Shown here piece by piece: positions 1 through 6,622 of a DNA stretch of 7,856 nt. The stretch covers positions 1 to 7,856 of the forward strand of contig DHHC01000037.1 in the NCBI GenBank assembly GCA_002403095.1, written 5' to 3'. A program made the translations under genes and the position numbers. The first letter of the stretch is position 1. Every line of letters begins with the position of its first letter. The DNA comes from Leptolinea sp. UBA4782 (GTDB taxonomy: Bacteria > Chloroflexota > Anaerolineae > Anaerolineales > Anaerolineaceae). Under the pieces are notes generated by a model. That model worked only from the letters and a program-made list of their open reading frames with translations, had not been told where the DNA came from and searched no databases.

Positions 1-16
1 AGATAAAATTCACCAC

Positions 17-59
17 TTAAAACAGCTCCGGTACCTTAAGGGAACCGGAGTTGTTTTAA
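17..59. terminator. Bidirectional rho-independent terminator
   Basis: A 16-bp inverted repeat pairs 17-32 with 44-59, with one G-U wobble and an 11-nt loop. The GC core is CTCCGGT with ACCGGAG. The outer part is A-rich on the left arm and T-rich on the right (TTGTTTT at 51-57), so either strand would give a hairpin followed by U-rich RNA. It probably ends a plus-strand gene lying before the window. It may also stop minus-strand transcription running out of the nuclease gene. Confidence 0.8.
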
Positions 60-67
60 AAAGGAAC

Positions 68-193
68 GCTGCCGGTCATGGGGGGGACATTCCGGCAGCA
101 TTCTGGAGTGAACCGCCATTCCACTTTTTGGGTGCCGTCGTGCGGGGGGAACACGAAGGCAGAAGCAAATGACGGTGACACCGTATTTACCAA
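68..193. repeat. Two diverged tandem hairpin units with G-rich loops
   Basis: Unit 1 (about 68-124) and unit 2 (about 131-193) align by eye along most of their length. Both run TGCCG, TC(A/G)TG, a run of six G then A, a CA-containing right arm, GGCAG and, further on, GTGA(C)ACCG. Unit 1 folds as GCTGCCGG (68-75) with CCGGCAGC (92-99), plus an inner ATG with CAT. Unit 2 folds as TGCC (133-136) with GGCA (158-161) and TCGTG (138-142) with CACGA (152-156). Both loops expose GGGGGGA. The inner A-T pair of unit 1 (78/90) is G-C in unit 2 (140/152), a compensatory difference. I do not recognise a known RNA family; a REP-like extragenic palindrome is an alternative. Confidence 0.55.
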
Positions 194-212
194 TAATTGT
201 GTTTTGGTGTCA
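172..212. other. Two mutually exclusive stem-loops
   Basis: ACGGTG and CACCGT flank A178 and form a 13-nt palindrome at 172-184. TGACACC at 176-182 also pairs perfectly with GGTGTCA at 206-212 (7 bp, 23-nt loop). The two structures share bases and cannot coexist. The arrangement may be chance; no plus-strand gene follows that it could control. Confidence 0.35.
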
Positions 213-260
213 GAATAAATATACTCTGGGATATTTAAGATTTGGTGAGAACTAATTAAT

Positions 261-289
261 AAACCCGGCGGTTTTTCAGCCCTTTTTTT
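261..289 (+). terminator. Weak terminator-like hairpin
   Basis: AAACC (261-265) pairs with GGTTT (270-274) around the loop CGGC, followed by more T and, a few bases later, a run of seven T (about 283-289). The stem is short, so termination would be inefficient. It would only matter if the plus strand of 60-260 is transcribed. Confidence 0.35.
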
Positions 290-346
290 AATGATTGATT
301 TGCCGAAACCGTTTAAATATTAAAAATAATTAAAATTTAGTAGGGA

Positions 347-826
347 TTACTGGCTGTTGCCTTTTTTACCGGTAAATTGATCCATCCAGAAAGCAATCTC
401 ATCCTCATTGGTTGGTAATGTATCCTCAGGGTTTTTCTGTTGATTTGAAAATGCTGCCTGCACCTCCCTGACAAAGGAGGCAGAATCTTTCACCTCGGCA
501 TGATAAGAGCGGGCTCCCGCCATCACCTGCCTGTCGGAGCTGACCACAGTGACATTTTTGGCACCTTTTCCAAGGTCTTTCAAGTGCTTGAGGATGGCAG
601 CATCAGCGGTTATACCTGAACGGACATAATGGACCTTGATTGTGCCTTTGCGCTGCTTGCCGCTGTGCCCGGCAGGCGCATTGTCAAAAAAGACCTCAAT
701 GGAGCGCCTGCTCACCCGGTGAAACGCTTGCAGATGCCTGATGAGAGCATCTTCATCATCTATGTCAGCCAGGTGCAGCCCCGGGAAGTGCGGTATTAGG
801 TTATGCCCGTCAATGATGTAAGTCAC
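347..826 (-). CDS. NYN (YacP/Rae1-like, DUF901) ribonuclease-fold protein
   Basis: This is a small NYN-domain protein of the YacP family, whose Bacillus member Rae1 is a ribosome-associated endoribonuclease; RNA cleavage in the cytoplasm is inferred here. With the GTG start chosen it has 159 residues, a usual family length, and opens TYIIDGHNLI. The acidic residues expected to bind metal are visible: D6 (IDGHN), the acidic D21/D23/D24/E25 patch, D48 (VFFDN), D75 (TAD) and D98 (SSDR). The C-terminal EIAFWMDQF segment resembles the short helical tail common in the family. An in-frame ATG at 875-877 would add 17 residues, but it lacks a ribosome binding site and sits on the predicted promoter, while GTG at 824-826 has GGAG nine bases upstream. 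The gene is alone on its strand and divergent from the dnaX operon. The family is sure; the exact target RNA is unknown. Confidence 0.85.
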   Translation of the reverse strand: MTYIIDGHNLIPHFPGLHLADIDDEDALIRHLQAFHRVSRRSIEVFFDNAPAGHSGKQRKGTIKVHYVRSGITADAAILKHLKDLGKGAKNVTVVSSDRQVMAGARSYHAEVKDSASFVREVQAAFSNQQKNPEDTLPTNEDEIAFWMDQFTGKKGNSQ

Positions 827-835
827 CTCATCATT

Positions 836-839
836 CTCC
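836..839 (-). promoter_or_regulatory. Shine-Dalgarno GGAG deciding the GTG start
   Basis: On the minus strand GGAG lies nine bases before GTG (826-824). The upstream ATG at 877 has no purine-rich site before it. This supports the shorter nuclease with the usual N-terminus. Confidence 0.55.
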
Positions 840-875
840 GTCTGAATGTTCAACCCTGCCGATCTTATATAAACC

Positions 876-905
876 ATTTTATCGGAAAACTATGCTATGA
901 TTCAA
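876..905 (-). promoter_or_regulatory. Candidate sigma-70 promoter for the NYN gene
   Basis: On the minus strand TTGAAT (905-900) and TAAAAT (881-876) are 18 bp apart, matching the consensus boxes at 4 and 5 of 6 positions. Transcription would start near 869, inside the longer reading frame. That gives a leader of about 43 nt to the GTG start and would exclude the ATG at 877. Confidence 0.45.
893..901 (+). promoter_or_regulatory. Extended -10 promoter for the lamin-tail/dnaX operon
   Basis: TG-C-TATGAT reads as an extended -10 element (TG at 893-894, hexamer 896-901). There is no good -35 box, which extended -10 promoters often lack. The start point would be near 908, leaving about 8 nt before the first ATG of the operon. 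The element lies within the spacer of the opposing minus-strand promoter. Confidence 0.45.
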
Positions 906-915
906 TCAGAAACAG

Positions 916-1398
916 ATGAAATTCCAAAGATCCTGGCTGCCGTTTATCTTCCTTAATATCGCTGTATCTGCTGGCACCATGTTGATTGTCCTGACACTCT
1001 GGTCAACCTTGCGGTCCAGTTCGGTAAACAACAGCCAGGCTGATGCCATTGTTGAACCAGCGGCGCAAGTGACCCTGCCGCCTCTCGGCAAGGATGTTCT
1101 GGAGATCGAAAATGTTTTCGGGTACGGCGACCTCCAGACTGAAGTGGTGCGTATCCGCCATATTGGCAGCGATCCCCTGCTGCTGCAGGATTGGATCCTG
1201 CAGGACGGGGACGGGAATGTGTACACCTTTCCAGCTATCACCCTTTACAGCGGGGTTGTGGAAGTGTACACACGCTCTGGCAGCAATACAGTCATCTCAT
1301 TATTCTGGGGTTTGGAGCAGCCGGTCTGGTCGCAAGGGGAAGTAGCAACCATTTACGACCCGGAAGGCAACCTGCGCTCCAGGTTCCAGATACCATAG
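916..1398 (+). CDS. Membrane-anchored lamin-tail-domain (LTD) protein
   Basis: The 160-residue protein has one N-terminal membrane segment (about residues 8-32), a short polar linker, and a lamin-tail-like beta-sandwich from about residue 60 to 158. Recognisable LTD features are the VLEIENVFGYGD opening, the LLLQDWILQDGDGNVYTFP stretch, and the WGLEQPVW, DPEGN end. LTD domains occur in extracytoplasmic bacterial proteins and are thought to bind proteins or polymers; no enzyme activity is known. The short charged N-terminus suggests an uncleaved anchor with the domain outside the membrane. No alternative start exists upstream because of an in-frame TGA at 898-900, and no Shine-Dalgarno precedes the ATG, so initiation may be near-leaderless. 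The gene ends 10 bp before dnaX, so it is probably the first gene of that operon. The domain call is firm; the role is unknown. Confidence 0.8.
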   Translation: MKFQRSWLPFIFLNIAVSAGTMLIVLTLWSTLRSSSVNNSQADAIVEPAAQVTLPPLGKDVLEIENVFGYGDLQTEVVRIRHIGSDPLLLQDWILQDGDGNVYTFPAITLYSGVVEVYTRSGSNTVISLFWGLEQPVWSQGEVATIYDPEGNLRSRFQIP

Positions 1399-1408
1399 CA
1401 GGAGTTGC

Positions 1409-3067
1409 ATGAAAAAAGCGCTTTACCGAGAATGGCGTCCTTCCCGCTGGGACCAGGTGATCGGGCAGGACCACATCATTCATACATTGAAAAATGCTGT
1501 CCGTTCAGGCAGGGTAGCCCACGCCTACCTGTTTGCCGGTCCACGCGGCACAGGCAAGACCACAACCGCCCGATTGCTGGCAAAAGCGGTCAACTGCCTG
1601 CACGACGATCTGGCAGAACGCCCATGCGATACTTGTGATGCCTGCCAACAGGTAAACCAGTCGCGCTTTTTGGACCTGATCGAGATTGATGCTGCTTCCA
1701 ACACCAGCGTGGATGATGTCCGCGCCTTGCGCGAAAAGATGAATTTCAGCCCTACCAGTGCCAGGTACAAAGTCTATATCATAGATGAAGTACACATGCT
1801 TTCAACGGCAGCATTCAATGCTTTGCTGAAAACATTGGAAGAACCCCCGCCCCACGCCATTTTTGTGCTGGCAACCACCGAGATCCACAAGATCCCGGCA
1901 ACCGTGCTGTCTCGCTGCCAGCGCTACGAATTCCGCCGTATTCCAGTACCGGAAATGGTGCAATACCTGCAGGAAAAATGCAGCAGTGAGAAGATCGCTG
2001 TAGAACCGGACGCCCTGACCCTGATTGCCCGCCAGGCAACCGGTTCAATGCGGGATGCCATCTCGCTGCTTGACCAGCTTTCATCCACGGGCGAGAAAGT
2101 CAGCCTTACCTATGCGCAAAACGTTTTAGGGACAGCCACCAGCCAGGCTGTAGTGGACCTGTTGGATGCCGTGATCCAGAGCAAGCCGGCTGAAGGTTTG
2201 AACATTATCCAGCGCACCCTGGATGCGGGCAGCGACCCGCGTCAGTTTGCACGCCAAGTCGTAGATTACTGCCGCAACCTGATGCTGATCAAGATGGGCA
2301 AAAAGGACCAGCTAGAAAGCTCTGCTGAAGTACGCAAACAAATGGGACAGCAGGCGGAAAGCCTGCCGATGGTCCACCTGCTGGAAGTAATCCGCCTGTT
2401 TAATGAAGCCGCTACCGATGTCCGCCTGGGATGGCAGCCCGGGTTGCAGCTCGAGCTTGCCCTGGCAGAATCAGTCCAGGGACAGTCTGTCGATGCTGCA
2501 ACCGCGAAACCGGCAACCCACCCTGCCCCGGCTGAGATACCTGCTGCTCCAATCGGACACCAGGCACCCTCACCTTCAACGCGCCACGCAGCGTTAAAAC
2601 CTGAGCCATCAACCAGCCCGGCGGCAACTGCCGCCAGTGCCAAGCCGGAAACACAGCCCGCGGCAAAACCGGCAACGGAAAAGGGGCAGTCCGCTCCGGC
2701 AGTTCCTTCTGCCGACGGCAGCATCGGGCTTAAAGAGGTGCTGGCTAACTGGAAGCAGGTAAAAGAGACTGTGCGCAAGCAGCGCCCGGTAACCGAAGGA
2801 TTGCTAAACTCTTGCCAGCCCCTGACCATGAAAGGCGATACCCTGGTGCTGGCATTCACCAATGAAGCCATCAAAGACCGGATGGAAAAACCTGAGAACC
2901 TGGGTCTGGCGCAAAGTGCGCTAAACCATGTGCTTGGAAAAGAGGTCAGGATCACCTGTGTGCTCAACCGGAAAGCATCCGGCGCACCCCTGGACCTCGA
3001 AATTGAAGAAGATGGAATGGTAAGGACCGCCTTAAACCTGGGCGGTGTGATCAAGAAAAAGGAGTAA
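1409..3067 (+). CDS. dnaX: DNA polymerase III subunit tau (clamp loader DnaX)
   Basis: DnaX is the ATPase subunit of the clamp loader, which opens the beta clamp and places it on primed DNA; the long tau form also tethers the polymerase. The 552 residues show the full AAA+ order: Walker A GPRGTGKT (44-51), a zinc site C63-x9-C73-x2-C76-x2-C79, Walker B IIDEVH (124-129), sensor 1 ATTE (155-158), the SRC arginine-finger motif (168-170) and sensor 2 TGSMRDAISLLDQ (from 211). The collar domain runs to about 357. An Ala/Pro/Thr linker fills about 359-437, and a small C-terminal domain (about 438-522) ends in an acidic tail. AGGAG lies four bases before the ATG. I see no A-AAA-AAG slippery site in the middle of the gene, so a frameshifted gamma form is not supported. 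The stop is 3 bp before ybaB. Confidence 0.97.
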   Translation: MKKALYREWRPSRWDQVIGQDHIIHTLKNAVRSGRVAHAYLFAGPRGTGKTTTARLLAKAVNCLHDDLAERPCDTCDACQQVNQSRFLDLIEIDAASNTSVDDVRALREKMNFSPTSARYKVYIIDEVHMLSTAAFNALLKTLEEPPPHAIFVLATTEIHKIPATVLSRCQRYEFRRIPVPEMVQYLQEKCSSEKIAVEPDALTLIARQATGSMRDAISLLDQLSSTGEKVSLTYAQNVLGTATSQAVVDLLDAVIQSKPAEGLNIIQRTLDAGSDPRQFARQVVDYCRNLMLIKMGKKDQLESSAEVRKQMGQQAESLPMVHLLEVIRLFNEAATDVRLGWQPGLQLELALAESVQGQSVDAATAKPATHPAPAEIPAAPIGHQAPSPSTRHAALKPEPSTSPAATAASAKPETQPAAKPATEKGQSAPAVPSADGSIGLKEVLANWKQVKETVRKQRPVTEGLLNSCQPLTMKGDTLVLAFTNEAIKDRMEKPENLGLAQSALNHVLGKEVRITCVLNRKASGAPLDLEIEEDGMVRTALNLGGVIKKKE

Positions 3068-3070
3068 AGT

Positions 3071-3412
3071 ATGGCAAAAGGATTTAATCGTGGACCCGTT
3101 TCAGGCGGGGGTCAGGGCGCAATGCTCTCCCAGATCCGCAAACTGCAGGAGCAGATGGAAAAAGCGCAGGAAGAACTGAAGAGTGAAACCGTTACCGTTA
3201 CCGCTGGCGGCGGCGCTATCAAAGCCACCATCACCGGCGACCAGCAATTCACTACTTTCGAGATTGACCCTGACCTGCTCAAAGATGCAGATGCAGAAAT
3301 GCTGCAAGACCTGGTACTCAGCGTTGCCAACCTGGCGCTTGAAAAATCGCGCGAACTGGCATCCGAGCGCATGGGCCCCCTGGCTGGCGGGCTGCCTGGT
3401 TTCGGGTTCTAA
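3071..3412 (+). CDS. ybaB: YbaB/EbfC family nucleoid-associated protein
   Basis: This is a small DNA-binding protein of the YbaB/EbfC family, which forms dimers that bind DNA and is commonly encoded between dnaX and recR. The 113 residues show a glycine-rich start (about 8-17), a charged amphipathic helix (about 18-38, QIRKLQEQMEKAQEELK), the TVTVTAGGGAIKATITGDQ beta strands (41-58), the FEIDPDLLKDADAEMLQDLV segment (64-83) and a second helix (about 84-102) before a Gly/Pro-rich tail. AAAGGAG ends six bases before the ATG and overlaps the end of dnaX, so translation is probably coupled. The length and order are normal for the family. A precise role in replication or repair has not been fixed for the family. 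Confidence 0.95.
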   Translation: MAKGFNRGPVSGGGQGAMLSQIRKLQEQMEKAQEELKSETVTVTAGGGAIKATITGDQQFTTFEIDPDLLKDADAEMLQDLVLSVANLALEKSRELASERMGPLAGGLPGFGF

Positions 3413-3418
3413 CGTAAT

Positions 3419-4027
3419 ATGGCCGTCTTACCGCTTCCGGTCCAAAACCTGATCGATTCGCTTTCGCGCCTGCCGGGCATCGGCCCAAAAACCGCCTCAC
3501 GCCTGGCCTTCTTCCTGTTGCGGTCGCAAAGCGATCTCTCGCAGCAACTGGCGGATGCGCTCATCAACCTGCACAGCGCGACCGGTATGTGCCCGCAGTG
3601 TTTCAACATCACCCTGGCAAACCAACCCCTGTGCGAAATTTGCGCTGACGCGCGCCGCGACCCTGCAGTCATTTGCGTGGTTGAGGAAGCGCTGGATGTG
3701 CTTGCACTCGAACGCACCGGCGGTTTTAAAGGCCAGTACCATGTGTTGCACGGGGTGCTTTCGCCGATCGAAGGCATAGGACCGGATGACCTGAAGATCA
3801 AACCTTTGCTTGAAAGGATCAGGCAGGGTACCGTAACAGAGGTGATCCTGGCAACCAACCCGAGCATGGAAGGCGATGCCACTGCCCTGTACATCCGGCA
3901 GCAGCTGACCCAGTCTGGTGTGCGTACCACCCGCCTGGCGCGCGGACTACCGATGGGCGGCGACCTGGAATATGCCGACCAGAACACCATCCTGCGGGCA
4001 TTATCCGGCCGGCAGGATATGGGATAA
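3419..4027 (+). CDS. recR: Recombination mediator RecR
   Basis: RecR works with RecO and RecF to load RecA on single-stranded DNA at gaps. The 202 residues carry the expected parts: a helix-hairpin-helix LPGIGPKTA (18-26), a four-cysteine zinc finger (C58, C61, C72, C75), a Toprim domain from about residue 83 (VVEE at 87-90, NPSMEGDATA at 147-156 with E151 and D153) and the closing ARGLPMGGDLEYADQNT signature (174-190). The start gives the usual N-terminus, PVQNLIDSLSRLPGIG. No clear Shine-Dalgarno lies in the 6-bp gap after ybaB, so translation probably depends on ribosomes finishing ybaB. It is the last gene of the operon, followed by a strong hairpin terminator. Confidence 0.97.
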   Translation: MAVLPLPVQNLIDSLSRLPGIGPKTASRLAFFLLRSQSDLSQQLADALINLHSATGMCPQCFNITLANQPLCEICADARRDPAVICVVEEALDVLALERTGGFKGQYHVLHGVLSPIEGIGPDDLKIKPLLERIRQGTVTEVILATNPSMEGDATALYIRQQLTQSGVRTTRLARGLPMGGDLEYADQNTILRALSGRQDMG

Positions 4028-4051
4028 AGACATGCGGTTTTGTTTGAGATA

Positions 4052-4083
4052 ATAAAGCTGCGGCCGGTCGGCCGCAGCTTTAT
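4052..4083. terminator. Bidirectional terminator between recR and the ATPase gene
   Basis: A perfect 14-bp stem pairs ATAAAGCTGCGGCC (4052-4065) with GGCCGCAGCTTTAT (4070-4083) around the loop GGTC. The GC-rich core with an AT-rich base works on both strands. It lies 24 bp after the recR stop and 3 bp after the stop codon of the converging ATPase gene, so it separates the two convergent units. Confidence 0.85.
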
Positions 4084-4086
4084 GTA

Positions 4087-6573
4087 TTAAGCTTCTCTCC
4101 TGGCAGCCAGCACTTCGCTGACCGTACCTCCGCTCTTCACCTGGTAATAGGGCACCCAGGCAATGCAGAAATTGTCGAGGAAGATATTGGTTTTGGTCGG
4201 GTTGACCGGCACCTCAACCACGTTGTTTACTTCCCTGGCCCACTTCTCTTTCACCTCATCCTGGGCTTGTGCATATTCAGCCCGCAGGGTCTCATCCTGT
4301 TTGATCAGCAGCGCCAGTTCTTCCTCTTCCTGCTTCAGGTCCAGTTTTGACTGGCTGGTCATGCGCCGCTTGGTAATAGATTTGCTCACACTGCGTTTCC
4401 TGCCACCCAGCAAGCCTACCAGCAGATCGCCCGCTGTACCAAGTTCTTCTACCCGGCGCGAACTCAACTCTGATTTTTGTTGTTCTACCTCCAGCTCCTG
4501 CTTTTTAAGCTTGGAGGCAGTAGCATCCAGTTTCTTTTCGTAGGTTGCAGCCAGTTTTTTCAGGTCGGCTTCTACTGCTTCCCGTGCTGCTTCGCTGCAT
4601 TTCTCGCGGAATTCGGCATCGCTGCTGGACGGATCAGCAAAGACTTTCAAAGCCTGGTTGACCTTGACTCGTACAGTTCCATTACGGAATACCCAGTCTT
4701 CAAAGTCTGCCCGGTTAGTATTAAAAACCTTGGCATCCGAAAGCCAGACCGGAAGCATGCCAAACTGGGTGTTCGGCATGGGCATGTTTTGCAACTCGTC
4801 CCGTTCAAAAGCCCGCCAGGCATGCCTGTCCCAGTCAACCGTGCCCCTGCCCCCTTCGGTCGCCAGCGCTGTCACCATACGGTTATGCTCCATTGCGTAT
4901 TTCGCCACCACGTAACGCACCTCAGCCTGGGCAAGCAGGGCAGGTTTATAGACCAGCCCTAGCGTTTCCATCGATCCAGTGGCGGGTAAGTTAGCAGCGC
5001 TGACCGCCTGGCTGACACCCAGGTCGGCCGGCAGGTAGTATTCTGGAATTCCAGCAGGCACCGCCGGTTTGGTCTTCTGGTACCCGGCTTCTCCTGCAGT
5101 TGTTGCCGTGGGTTTAACTGCTGCCGGTTGAGAGACAGCCCCTGAAGCCGAACCAGGAACAGCAACTCCTGCTTGTTTACCTGCCAGTTGATTGAGCAAG
5201 GGGATTTGTGCCCGTGTAAGCGGTCCGGCCAGGTAGTTCATCGCCCAGCGTGTCTGGAAAAGGACGGGCGCTTTGGCATACACATTATGCAGCAGGAAAA
5301 CCCGTTTACCCATGGCAGAGAGGGTCTTGTCAATATCGCCCCGGTTGATATCACCGCGGGCGCTTTCAAGTCCGTCCAGCAGGCGGGCTTTGTCGCGTTC
5401 GGTTTGCAGCCTGCCAATGAACCAGGTGCCTGCATTGGAAAGGGCTTTGTAATCCAGGTCGACCGGGTTTTGGGTAGCCAGAAGCAATCCCACACCAAAT
5501 GCACGCGCTTGCTTAAGCATACGCAGCATGATCGGGCGCGAGGGCGGGTTGGCAACTGGCGGAAGGTACCCGACAATTTCATCAAAGTACACCAGGGCGC
5601 GCAGACTGCCCGTTCCGCGCTGCTGCCGCATCCAGGCTTCAACTGAAGCAAACAACAGTGTCACAAAGAACATGCGCTCGTTGTCAGGCAGGTGCGCCAG
5701 GTAGAAAATGCTGTGGCGGGGTTTGCCGTCCGGTGCGTACAGGAAAGACGGCACATCCAGCGGTACTCCTTCCACCCAGGTCTGGAAGGAAGGCGATGCC
5801 AGGAAATTATTCAGCAGCATAGCCAAATCCATGCGCTCCTCTGCAGGGAAAAGGTTATCTACCGGGAAAGCACCCAGGCGCTCAAAGGGCGGGTTCTGTA
5901 CCCGCAGGATGATCTCGTTCAGGTCCAGGGATTGCCCCTGGCTCCAGGCATTTTCAAGAATGTTGGAAATTAGGATATGTTCGCGCGACCGCAGCGGATC
6001 GATGTCATTCATCCCCACCAGCCCCAGCACAGCGGTAACGGTGCTGGAGATCTCTTCCCTCAGCAGCTCGCGGTTCTCATCCCACGGGATTTCGGGAGCC
6101 CGAAAGGATGCCAGGATGCTTACCGGCTGTCCGGCTGTGGAACCGGGTGTGTAGATGGTGAAATCTACCGAATTGCCCAACCTGCGGACATCCTCTGGAG
6201 TGATGCCCCATTGCGCCAACCCGTTCTTCCAGGATTCAGCAGTCTCAGCGGCAGCCATATCCAGGTCTTTGCCTTCGCGCCGCACCACATCCGGGTCAAT
6301 CCAGGGTTTAAAATCTTCCGGCTTAAAGTCCGGGAAGTGCAACAGCAGGTTGGTCAGGTCGCCTTTGGGGTCGATCATAATGGCTGGAATACCCTCCAGC
6401 GCAGCTTCCTCCAGCAAGCCGACACATAAGCCGGTCTTGCCCGATCCTGTCATACCGGTAACAAAGCCATGAGTGGTCAGGTCAGCCGGATCGTAGATGA
6501 TCTGGTCTTCAAGCAGCTTTCCTTTTTCGCCATCATATTTCTTCCCAAGGTAAAAACCGGGTTGGTCTGTCAT
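4087..6573 (-). CDS. HerA/VirB4-superfamily ATPase with coiled-coil C-terminus
   Basis: An 828-residue P-loop ATPase of the HerA/FtsK superfamily, usually annotated only as 'ATP-binding protein'. Walker A is GMTGSGKT (40-47) in HGFVTGMTGSGKTG, followed by MIDPKGDLTN (67-75). Walker B is LVYFDEI (327-333; D331, E332), the ATQNP sensor is at 366-370, and FIGRLQTERD (385-394) supplies a likely arginine finger. An Ala/Pro/Thr linker (about 465-510) leads to a second half with coiled coil at about 660-710, a Gly-rich hinge with a basic patch (RKRSVSKSITKRR, 725-737), more coiled coil (about 741-785) and an AWVPYYQV end. HerA relatives are hexameric DNA pumps; DNA or nucleoprotein movement here is inference. 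No HerA-partner nuclease such as NurA is adjacent. AGGAGG stands four bases before the ATG, and the gene has its own promoter. Family sure, function unknown. Confidence 0.85.
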   Translation of the reverse strand: MTDQPGFYLGKKYDGEKGKLLEDQIIYDPADLTTHGFVTGMTGSGKTGLCVGLLEEAALEGIPAIMIDPKGDLTNLLLHFPDFKPEDFKPWIDPDVVRREGKDLDMAAAETAESWKNGLAQWGITPEDVRRLGNSVDFTIYTPGSTAGQPVSILASFRAPEIPWDENRELLREEISSTVTAVLGLVGMNDIDPLRSREHILISNILENAWSQGQSLDLNEIILRVQNPPFERLGAFPVDNLFPAEERMDLAMLLNNFLASPSFQTWVEGVPLDVPSFLYAPDGKPRHSIFYLAHLPDNERMFFVTLLFASVEAWMRQQRGTGSLRALVYFDEIVGYLPPVANPPSRPIMLRMLKQARAFGVGLLLATQNPVDLDYKALSNAGTWFIGRLQTERDKARLLDGLESARGDINRGDIDKTLSAMGKRVFLLHNVYAKAPVLFQTRWAMNYLAGPLTRAQIPLLNQLAGKQAGVAVPGSASGAVSQPAAVKPTATTAGEAGYQKTKPAVPAGIPEYYLPADLGVSQAVSAANLPATGSMETLGLVYKPALLAQAEVRYVVAKYAMEHNRMVTALATEGGRGTVDWDRHAWRAFERDELQNMPMPNTQFGMLPVWLSDAKVFNTNRADFEDWVFRNGTVRVKVNQALKVFADPSSSDAEFREKCSEAAREAVEADLKKLAATYEKKLDATASKLKKQELEVEQQKSELSSRRVEELGTAGDLLVGLLGGRKRSVSKSITKRRMTSQSKLDLKQEEEELALLIKQDETLRAEYAQAQDEVKEKWAREVNNVVEVPVNPTKTNIFLDNFCIAWVPYYQVKSGGTVSEVLAARREA

Positions 6574-6577
6574 CTTC

Positions 6578-6583
6578 CCTCCT
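6578..6583 (-). promoter_or_regulatory. Perfect Shine-Dalgarno AGGAGG of the ATPase gene
   Basis: On the minus strand AGGAGG is followed by GAAG and then the ATG at 6573. It is the strongest ribosome binding site in the window and fixes the start. Confidence 0.8.
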
Positions 6584-6622
6584 GCAGTGGTCCATTTTAT
6601 TTAATTCACCTAACCTTACCGT

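Larger units (their letters stand above)
1..346. other. Intergenic region with structured elements, no gene
   Basis: I see no convincing reading frame on either strand here. From left to right the region holds a strong terminator hairpin (17-59), two related hairpins with G-rich loops (68-99 and 133-161), a 13-nt palindrome (172-184) that competes with a longer stem (176-182 with 206-212), a weak terminator-like hairpin (261-274 plus T-runs) and an AT-rich stretch (about 290-346) just past the stop codon of the minus-strand nuclease gene. The structured part is clearly richer in G and C than the AT-rich right end. Whether it is transcribed cannot be decided from sequence. Confidence 0.75.

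Noticed and set aside
197..225. Plus-strand promoter TTGTGT-17-TATACT
   Set aside because: The -35 matches only three of six positions and the RNA would run just about 50 nt to the next terminator-like hairpin.
1..346. CRISPR array, riboswitch of a known class, 6S RNA, tmRNA or SRP RNA in the left intergenic region
   Set aside because: There are only two diverged repeat units without regular spacers, and I could not match the conserved cores of those RNA families.
906..1241. 111-codon minus-strand frame across the lamin-tail gene
   Set aside because: The plus frame encodes a recognisable domain; the antisense product does not.
2295..2312. Possible -1 frameshift site in dnaX (GGC AAA AAG)
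   Set aside because: The heptamer is C AAA AAG, not A AAA AAG, and a product ending here would be cut within the collar domain. The A-run at 1412-1417 is at the start codon and irrelevant.
2266..3054. Long open frame of 262 codons antisense to dnaX
   Set aside because: It mirrors the codon bias of dnaX, is rich in Ser/Arg/Ala of low complexity, resembles no family, and dnaX is certain on the other strand.
3409..3990. 193-codon open frame antisense to recR
   Set aside because: It lies fully opposite an intact recR, has no ribosome binding site I can see and no recognisable motif.
4477..4962. Plus-strand open frames inside the ATPase gene (also 5173-5646 and 5708-6429)
   Set aside because: They are shadows of the long minus-strand gene, with atypical composition and no family resemblance.
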